Of a stretch of 6,766 bases of DNA, positions 1 to 4,077 are shown in pieces. The position numbers were made by a program, and so were the translations under genes. The stretch is taken from contig JAGBFY010000332.1 in assembly GCA_017936245.1 (NCBI GenBank), positions 1-6,766 of the forward strand. Direction: 5' to 3'. How positions within the stretch are numbered: the first letter of the stretch is position 1; each line of letters opens with the position of its first letter. The notes below the pieces were generated by a model. That model saw nothing but the letters and a program-made list of their open reading frames with translations. It made no database searches and was not told the origin of the DNA. The stretch is from Kiritimatiellia bacterium (GTDB lineage: Bacteria; Verrucomicrobiota; Kiritimatiellia; RFP12; UBA1067).

Positions 1-120
1 CACAGAGCCAAGTACCCACCCGAAGCGCAGATACATGACCACACCGATGATGGTGAGTATGCTTGGAGTGAACACCCCTTTGAACGTTCCAAAGCCATAG
101 CCTCTGGATTCGTTTTTCAT
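1..120 (-). CDS. APC-superfamily permease, SLC12 / cation-chloride cotransporter-like (N-terminal fragment)
   Basis: Only the first 40 codons are inside the window; the gene runs off the low-coordinate edge. The start is ATG at 120-118, preceded by a purine-rich Shine-Dalgarno stretch (AGGGTG at 130-125) that sits just past the stop of the upstream regulator gene. The peptide begins MKNESRGYGFGTFKGVFTPS and continues into a hydrophobic segment reading ILTIIGVVMYLRFGWVLGSV. The pattern G-T-F-x-G-V-F-T-P-x-x-L-T-I-x-G-V-x-x-[FY]-L-R-F-G is the characteristic start of transmembrane helix 1 in Na-K-Cl cotransporter-like (SLC12) members of the APC superfamily, which also occur in bacteria as 'amino acid permeases'. 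It would be an inner-membrane secondary transporter. The substrate (amino acid, or cation plus chloride) cannot be told from 40 residues. The 11-base gap to the XRE gene suggests co-transcription with it. Confidence 0.75.
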   Translation of the reverse strand, partial: MKNESRGYGFGTFKGVFTPSILTIIGVVMYLRFGWVLGSV

Positions 121-131
121 GAATCACCCTT

Positions 132-581
132 TCAAGTGATATATCTTGAACCGCACATAGTGCAGCATGCACCCTCATTAAGCGCAGCTCCACAGGAAGG
201 ACAACGCTTTTCAAGCACTTCACCGCAATGGGAGCAATATATCCCCTTCTGCAGGGTTATTCTGTAGAAACTGCGGCCACCCACGGTATACGAAGAGTTT
301 GATGGACATTCACATTCTGGGCAGTAGCCAACCGATACGGAAACTTCGGCAGGCTTTCCTACACTCTCCTCTTCATCCTGTAGCTTCTGGATATCAATGC
401 CAAGGCGCTTTGCTATCTTGGAAACATATTCCTCTGAAAGCTTTGTGGCATTGCCACGCTCAAACATGGAGATGGCTTCCTGATGACATCCGATTTCATC
501 CGCCAGAACAGACTGCGACAAGCCAAGGGCGCGTCGTGCGTCCTTAAAAGCCTGACATATAGTCTTTGATACGTTCTGCAT
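132..581 (-). CDS. XRE-family HTH regulator with two C-terminal zinc-ribbon-like motifs
   Basis: The protein is 149 residues from ATG at 581-579. Residues about 5-60 form a helix-turn-helix of the XRE/Cro type (KDARRALGLSQSVLADEIG, then an E-x-I-S-x-F-E-R-G recognition-helix pattern), predicting sequence-specific DNA binding. After an acidic linker come two Cys4 groups: C-P-E-C paired with C-S-H-C about 30 residues later, then C-P-S-C paired with C-T-M-C. This spacing is typical of small zinc ribbons that bind a structural Zn or mediate protein contacts. An in-frame ATG seven codons earlier (602-600) was not chosen, because a sigma70-like promoter at 631-603 overlaps it and would start transcription near 596. 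The 581 ATG has GGAG at 592-589, 7 bases before it. The stop lies 11 bases before the permease gene, so this is probably the first gene of a regulator-transporter operon. Autoregulation through the upstream palindromes is plausible but inferred. The gene is AT-richer than the glycosidase genes. Confidence 0.85.
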   Translation of the reverse strand: MQNVSKTICQAFKDARRALGLSQSVLADEIGCHQEAISMFERGNATKLSEEYVSKIAKRLGIDIQKLQDEEESVGKPAEVSVSVGYCPECECPSNSSYTVGGRSFYRITLQKGIYCSHCGEVLEKRCPSCGAALNEGACCTMCGSRYIT

Positions 582-602
582 CTGATTTCTCCAACGCCGC
601 AT

Positions 603-631
603 ATTATCCTATAACCTTGAGTTTATATCAA
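603..631 (-). promoter_or_regulatory. Candidate sigma70-type promoter for the XRE-permease operon
   Basis: Read on the minus strand, TTGATA (631-626) and GATAAT (608-603) are separated by exactly 17 bases. Each hexamer matches the sigma70 consensus at 5 of 6 positions. The predicted transcription start, about 596, leaves a leader of roughly 15 bases carrying GGAG before the ATG at 581. The 12-base direct repeats and DnaA-box-like sites begin immediately upstream of the -35, a usual position for activator or repressor binding. The hexamers are seen directly; activity is inferred. Confidence 0.6.
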
Positions 632-637
632 CCCCTA

Positions 638-708
638 AGTTATAAACAGTTATGCACAGACTTATAAACTTATTGAGTTATAAACAGGTTATAATAACTT
701 GTTCATAA
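638..708. repeat. Cluster of TTATAAACA / DnaA-box-like 9-mers with a 12-base direct repeat
   Basis: AGTTATAAACAG occurs exactly at 638-649 and again at 676-687 (38 bases apart), each copy followed at once by GTTAT (sharing or adding one G). Five 9-mers resemble the DnaA box TTATNCACA: TTATAAACA (640-648), TTATGCACA (650-658, a full match), TTATAAACT (662-670), TTATAAACA (678-686) and, on the minus strand, TTATGAACA (708-700). The block is very AT-rich and lies just upstream of the XRE promoter. It could be an operator array for the XRE protein, a DnaA-titration or DnaA-regulated site, or less likely part of a replication origin. Confidence 0.6.
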
Positions 709-716
709 CTCAATAA
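670..716. repeat. 47-base near-perfect palindrome
   Basis: The outer arms TTATTGAGTTAT (670-681) and ATAACTCAATAA (705-716) are perfect reverse complements. The symmetry continues inward to a single central base at 693: of 23 base pairs, 21 are Watson-Crick, one is G-T (687/699) and one is a mismatch (682/704). The core GTTATAATAAC (688-698) is itself symmetric. AT-rich perfect dyads of this length usually bind dimeric or tetrameric proteins. A cruciform or a weak bidirectional terminator is possible, but the stem is AT-rich and lacks a clear T-tract. Confidence 0.8.
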
Positions 717-739
717 CATTTCGCCGCTCCATCCCGCAA

Positions 740-767
740 AATGAGAATTCTCTTCGGATTAATTCTC
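740..767. repeat. 28-base inverted-repeat element, copy A
   Basis: The element has arms GAGAATT (743-749) and AATTCTC (761-767) around an 11-base spacer containing TTCGGA. It matches copy B (845-872) at 25 of 28 positions, the differences being at 751, 752 and 759. In this copy the left side can alternatively form the short palindrome GAGAATTCTC (743-752), and the spacer reads CTTCGG, which would give a UUCG-type loop in plus-strand RNA. It most resembles a protein-binding operator. Confidence 0.7.
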
Positions 768-792
768 TGTCGGCATAACAAAGGGAACTACC

Positions 793-800
793 GAGAATTC
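793..800. repeat. Half-copy of the GAGAATTC element
   Basis: GAGAATTC at 793-800 matches the left arm of copies A and B and lies between them (50 bases after the A arm, 55 before the B arm). The matching right arm is reduced to TTCTC at 817-821 with longer spacing. It may be a degenerate third site. Confidence 0.4.
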
Positions 801-813
801 TGTTTATTGGGAA

Positions 814-830
814 CACTTCTCACAGAAGTG
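814..830. repeat. Short perfect hairpin
   Basis: CACTTCT (814-820) and AGAAGTG (824-830) are perfect reverse complements around a 3-base loop. On the minus strand it lies about 85 bases beyond the stop of the large glycosidase gene. It is followed there by TTCCC rather than a T-tract, so terminator function is not supported; a role at the 3' end of that mRNA is possible. Confidence 0.45.
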
Positions 831-844
831 ACGCAGTATGGATG

Positions 845-872
845 AATGAGAATTCAGTTCGGAATAATTCTC
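845..872. repeat. 28-base inverted-repeat element, copy B
   Basis: This is the second copy of the element at 740-767, in the same orientation and displaced by exactly 105 bases (about ten helical turns). The arms are GAGAATT (848-854) and AATTCTC (866-872), here extended by one further pair (847/873). The 11-base spacer keeps TTCGGA. It sits 43 bases beyond the stop of the glycosidase gene. Conservation of arms, spacer length and spacer core supports a functional site rather than chance. Confidence 0.7.
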
Positions 873-914
873 ACACCCTATTACTTAGCATTTTGGGGAG
901 ATTTCTGTTCGAAT

Positions 915-3900
915 TCAGCGTTCGAAGGTCAGGAATGCGTATCCTTCCAACGGGAAGTCCAGCGACAGAGAGTCCCCTTCACGGACAGCTCCGCCTCCGA
1001 ACACTGTACGCATCTTTCCAGAGAATTCTGCAGAAAGAGGCAGTTTTCTCTTCAAACTTTTGCCTGATGCGTTGCAGACAAGAAGATGCACCTTTCCGTC
1101 CTTGCGCCATGCACGGACGGAAAGACCGGCGGGAAGATCCTTGAGTTCAGGGGCCTTCTCCACGGAAAGGATGATATCAGAAACGGCGGCGATCTCATTT
1201 GCACACTCACAAACCTCAGCCCATTTCTTCTCGAACGGGTCGCGCCAGTCCATCTTCATCAGCGGGTTGTAGGAATACATGAAAAGCGCATTCGCCCCGC
1301 TAGCTATCTGGAACCATGCCATTATCTTCATCTCAGCAAGCGTAGTGGCGCGATATTTCGAAACATCCGTTCCCGGAACACCCTTTGTCTTGTACGCAGC
1401 CCAGTCGAATATCTGAATGGTCTGCCACAAGGACATTGCCCCGAAAGTGGCCTTGCGTGTCTTCTCGGCCCAATCATGCGCAAGTTTCACGGACGCATGC
1501 GGAATCGGATAGGGATCGCTTCCTATCGCATCGCACGTGCCGACATAGCCGCGCATGTCATCCACCTGATAGAGAACGGCCCAGGTGGGATGACGTCCCT
1601 TATCGTTTTCAATAATTGTCCTATTCCGTGTGATCAGCTGGGGAATCATCGCAAGCGGCCGTTCGTCGTTCATGAGCCAGCCAAGGATGGCCGGATGTCC
1701 AGAAAAGAGCGAGACCCTGCGGCCGATGCCTTTCTCGGAGGAAGAAAGATCCCCGCAATGGGGACTGACCATAACCCCATGCGACCGGCACCAATCGAGC
1801 ATTGCCAAATCAACCTTGGAATAGGCCATTATAGAATTGAACGGCGATTTTCCTACCAACTCCACGATATTTGACTCTGCGCGGGTGCAATACAAGGCAA
1901 TCGGGAAAAAAGGCTTTTCGTTAACGATCACCCGTCTGTTCCGGTCGATGTACACCGGACGTGCAGGTCGTTTCTCAAACACCGAAAAGGCGATGGATCT
2001 CTTCCCGGCAACGGTTCCGTTCTTGCGCACGACCTCGGCGGTGATCTCCTGTTCGCCGAGCTTCATCTCTGCAGGATCGACTTCCACGGATGCGTCTATG
2101 CCGTCGAATTTGGATGCCTTGCGACGCTTGCGCATTCCGTCCACTCCGTCGTACGAGAATGCGATATCCGCATTCTCCATCGTGCAATCCGTATCGTCGA
2201 GATCTATTCCCGCGAAGAAAACCACCGGCGGCTCACCGATTACAGCCTCGTTCCGGTAGCATGAAGAACACATTGCCGTCACGGGTTCCACCTTGAAAAG
2301 CCTGAATGACACATCATCGAAGAAAACCTTTCCTTTTGCTCCCTGAGGGACAACGAGGCAGATGCTCACCTTCTTCGCCTTCTCGGGAAGGCGTTTCGTG
2401 CGGGCGCTGACCTTACCCCATTTCCTGTTGGCTCCATGGGAAATGGTGCGAGCGAATCCCACCTTCCTGCCCTCCGCGTCCAGGAAATGCGCCATCACAT
2501 AGATTCCATTGGGTGAATCGAGCTGCCCTTCAACGTACGCGTCAAGGTCATAGACCCTGCCGGATTCGACATCGAACGTCTGTTCGGCCCAAACCGTTTT
2601 TTTGAGCGGTTCCGCCGTATCAAACACGAGACCGCCACCGCCGTTACGCCCGAACCCGCGGGAAATCTGCCAGCCCTCCGGTAACTTCCACACATGTTCC
2701 TGTCCGCGAACTTCGAACGACCCGTTTTTCACAAGATCTACCACTGCGGGGGAATCCTCCGAATACAAATCTACGACAGTATTCTTGAGGGATATGCGAT
2801 CCGCGTTTCTGATGACGAATGCACCCTTTCCTCCGCCTTCGCTGAGATCAAACTTGTCTTCGGGTTTCGCTCCAGGAATCGGCTTGCCCACGGTAAACGA
2901 ACAGTCGCGGAAAGCGATGTCGCACGGACGGGTCTTGCCCATTCCAACAATCTCGGGCGGCAGAAGCGACTTCGACATTATCTCACGGAACTCGATGTTC
3001 TTCAGAACCGCCGACGATGCGGATGACCCTGCGGTCACGGTCACAGGCGAACATGCATTATCAATCTCAATGCGCTCGAACACAATGTCCGATATGTCGA
3101 CCCCAAGCTTGCCTTCTCCCTTCGGCGTTCCGTAGCAGCACTGTACATGAAGCCCAGTGCCCGCCTCTTTTATCTTCATGTCAGAAATATGCACATTGCG
3201 GATCGTTCCGTTGCCGACACCAATCCGGACGGCCGACGCCTGTACCTTGCAGACGATGTTCGACACCCTGATGTTCTCGCAGACCTTCGACGGATCTTTG
3301 AGCCGACGGGGATTACCGCGGATGGCCACCGCATCATCGCCGGTTATCACATCGCAATCGCCAATGCTTACGTTCCGGCAGCTGTCGATATCGAATGCGT
3401 CGGTGTTGATGTTGTGGAATCCGTTGCGCACCGTCACTCCGCCGACAACGACATTCTCGCAGCCATGGAATAGACAGCTCCAGCAGCACATGTCCTTGAA
3501 TGTAACATCGCGCACCTCGACGTCCGCGCACTCGATGAAAACGATCTCCTGTCCGGGCCGGCGCTGTTCACTCCTCTTACCTTTGGCGTTGCGGGCTCCG
3601 TGTCTCCATCCCTTCTTGTGCCGATACACAATCTTCTCATCGAAGAACGCTCTGCCGTTTCCGTCGATTGTTCCTCTGCCCGTTATCTTGACGTTCTTCT
3701 TTTCGAGCACAAGAATGAGATGCTTTGCGCTCCATCCTTCGCGAACGCTTCCATGGTTCTGCGGATATGCATCGTCGGCGTTGTAGTCGTTGAGATCGGG
3801 GCTGCCGAGAAGAACCGCGCCCTCCTCAAGATGCAGTTCCGTATCGCTACCGACATATATCGAGCCTGAAAGATAAGTGCCGCGCGGCAGAATGACACGC

Positions 3901-4064
3901 CCGCCCTTCCCTGCGCAAGCGTCCAGAGCCTTCTGAATGGCGGCGGTATCCTTCACAACACCATCCCCCTTGGCGCCGAACGATCGAACGTCATATATTT
4001 CGGCAGCGTACAGCGACGAAAGGCCGCATACGCACATCAAAAGGAATCCGAATCTCTTCATCAT
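915..4064 (-). CDS. Secreted multi-domain protein: GH28-like beta-helix, beta-sandwich, Ig-like domain, glycosidase-type barrel
   Basis: 1049 residues. Residues 1-21 are a Sec signal peptide (basic MMKRFG, hydrophobic core, SLYAA before E22), so the product acts in the periplasm or outside the cell. Residues about 22-435 are a GH28/pectate-lyase-like right-handed beta-helix: the entry motif DVRSFGAKGDGVVKDT is followed by NTDAFDI (219-225) and GDDAVAI (242-248), which keep the three Asp of polygalacturonases (D222, D243, D244). The usual catalytic-region His is Ser277, and the R-I-K that binds uronate is H306-V-Q308. Residues about 444-590 (NGSFEV ... GWQI ... FFDDVSF) look like a CBM4/9-type jelly roll. 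An Ig-like domain spans about 600-700, and a (beta/alpha)8 glycosidase-like barrel spans about 705-970, with KPFFPIALY and HPAILGWLMNDE, where E801 is a candidate acid/base. A short beta domain ends the protein. The ATG at 4064 lies 13 bases after the stop of the upstream gene, with AGAGAGTG (4078-4071) as ribosome site, so the two are co-transcribed. Exact substrate unknown; a plant or algal polysaccharide is likely. Confidence 0.85.
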   Translation of the reverse strand: MMKRFGFLLMCVCGLSSLYAAEIYDVRSFGAKGDGVVKDTAAIQKALDACAGKGGRVILPRGTYLSGSIYVGSDTELHLEEGAVLLGSPDLNDYNADDAYPQNHGSVREGWSAKHLILVLEKKNVKITGRGTIDGNGRAFFDEKIVYRHKKGWRHGARNAKGKRSEQRRPGQEIVFIECADVEVRDVTFKDMCCWSCLFHGCENVVVGGVTVRNGFHNINTDAFDIDSCRNVSIGDCDVITGDDAVAIRGNPRRLKDPSKVCENIRVSNIVCKVQASAVRIGVGNGTIRNVHISDMKIKEAGTGLHVQCCYGTPKGEGKLGVDISDIVFERIEIDNACSPVTVTAGSSASSAVLKNIEFREIMSKSLLPPEIVGMGKTRPCDIAFRDCSFTVGKPIPGAKPEDKFDLSEGGGKGAFVIRNADRISLKNTVVDLYSEDSPAVVDLVKNGSFEVRGQEHVWKLPEGWQISRGFGRNGGGGLVFDTAEPLKKTVWAEQTFDVESGRVYDLDAYVEGQLDSPNGIYVMAHFLDAEGRKVGFARTISHGANRKWGKVSARTKRLPEKAKKVSICLVVPQGAKGKVFFDDVSFRLFKVEPVTAMCSSCYRNEAVIGEPPVVFFAGIDLDDTDCTMENADIAFSYDGVDGMRKRRKASKFDGIDASVEVDPAEMKLGEQEITAEVVRKNGTVAGKRSIAFSVFEKRPARPVYIDRNRRVIVNEKPFFPIALYCTRAESNIVELVGKSPFNSIMAYSKVDLAMLDWCRSHGVMVSPHCGDLSSSEKGIGRRVSLFSGHPAILGWLMNDERPLAMIPQLITRNRTIIENDKGRHPTWAVLYQVDDMRGYVGTCDAIGSDPYPIPHASVKLAHDWAEKTRKATFGAMSLWQTIQIFDWAAYKTKGVPGTDVSKYRATTLAEMKIMAWFQIASGANALFMYSYNPLMKMDWRDPFEKKWAEVCECANEIAAVSDIILSVEKAPELKDLPAGLSVRAWRKDGKVHLLVCNASGKSLKRKLPLSAEFSGKMRTVFGGGAVREGDSLSLDFPLEGYAFLTFER

Positions 4065-4077
4065 CTCGGCACTCTCT

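Larger units (their letters stand above)
603..914. other. Structured intergenic region between the glycosidase operon and the XRE gene
   Basis: No convincing gene lies here on either strand. The stretch contains, from high to low coordinates, the 28-base element copy B (872-845), a 17-base hairpin (830-814), a GAGAATTC half-copy (800-793), element copy A (767-740), a 47-base palindrome (716-670), a cluster of TTATAAACA-type 9-mers (708-640) and a promoter (631-603). I found no strong Rho-independent terminator (GC stem plus T-tract) for the glycosidase transcript, so the hairpins here may end or stabilise that message, or termination may be Rho-dependent. Confidence 0.7.

Noticed and set aside
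582..602. Upstream ATG (602) as start of the XRE gene
   Set aside because: The candidate -10 (608-603) abuts this codon and the predicted transcript starts after it; the ATG at 581 has a better-placed GGAG.
638..872. CRISPR array
   Set aside because: Only two or three repeat copies with unequal spacing, no regular spacers and no cas genes.
814..914. Rho-independent terminator after the glycosidase gene
   Set aside because: The hairpins present are short or AT-rich and none is followed by a convincing T-tract on the minus strand.
842..1144. Plus-strand frame starting in the intergenic region
   Set aside because: It begins within the 28-base repeat element, runs antisense into the glycosidase gene and has no convincing ribosome site or homology.
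1086..1874. Long plus-strand open frame (262 codons)
   Set aside because: It is fully antisense to the coherent barrel domain of the minus-strand gene and has no recognisable motifs; open complementary frames are expected opposite GC-rich coding DNA.
2602..3786. Further plus-strand frames opposite the GH28-like region
   Set aside because: They overlap one another and the well-supported minus-strand gene, and look like low-complexity shadows rich in Ser, Arg and Pro.
4026..4064. Lipoprotein signal (lipobox) at the N-terminus of the GH28-like protein
   Set aside because: The cysteines at residues 11 and 13 lie in the middle of the hydrophobic core, without a small residue before them; the Ala-Ala before E22 fits ordinary signal peptidase cleavage.
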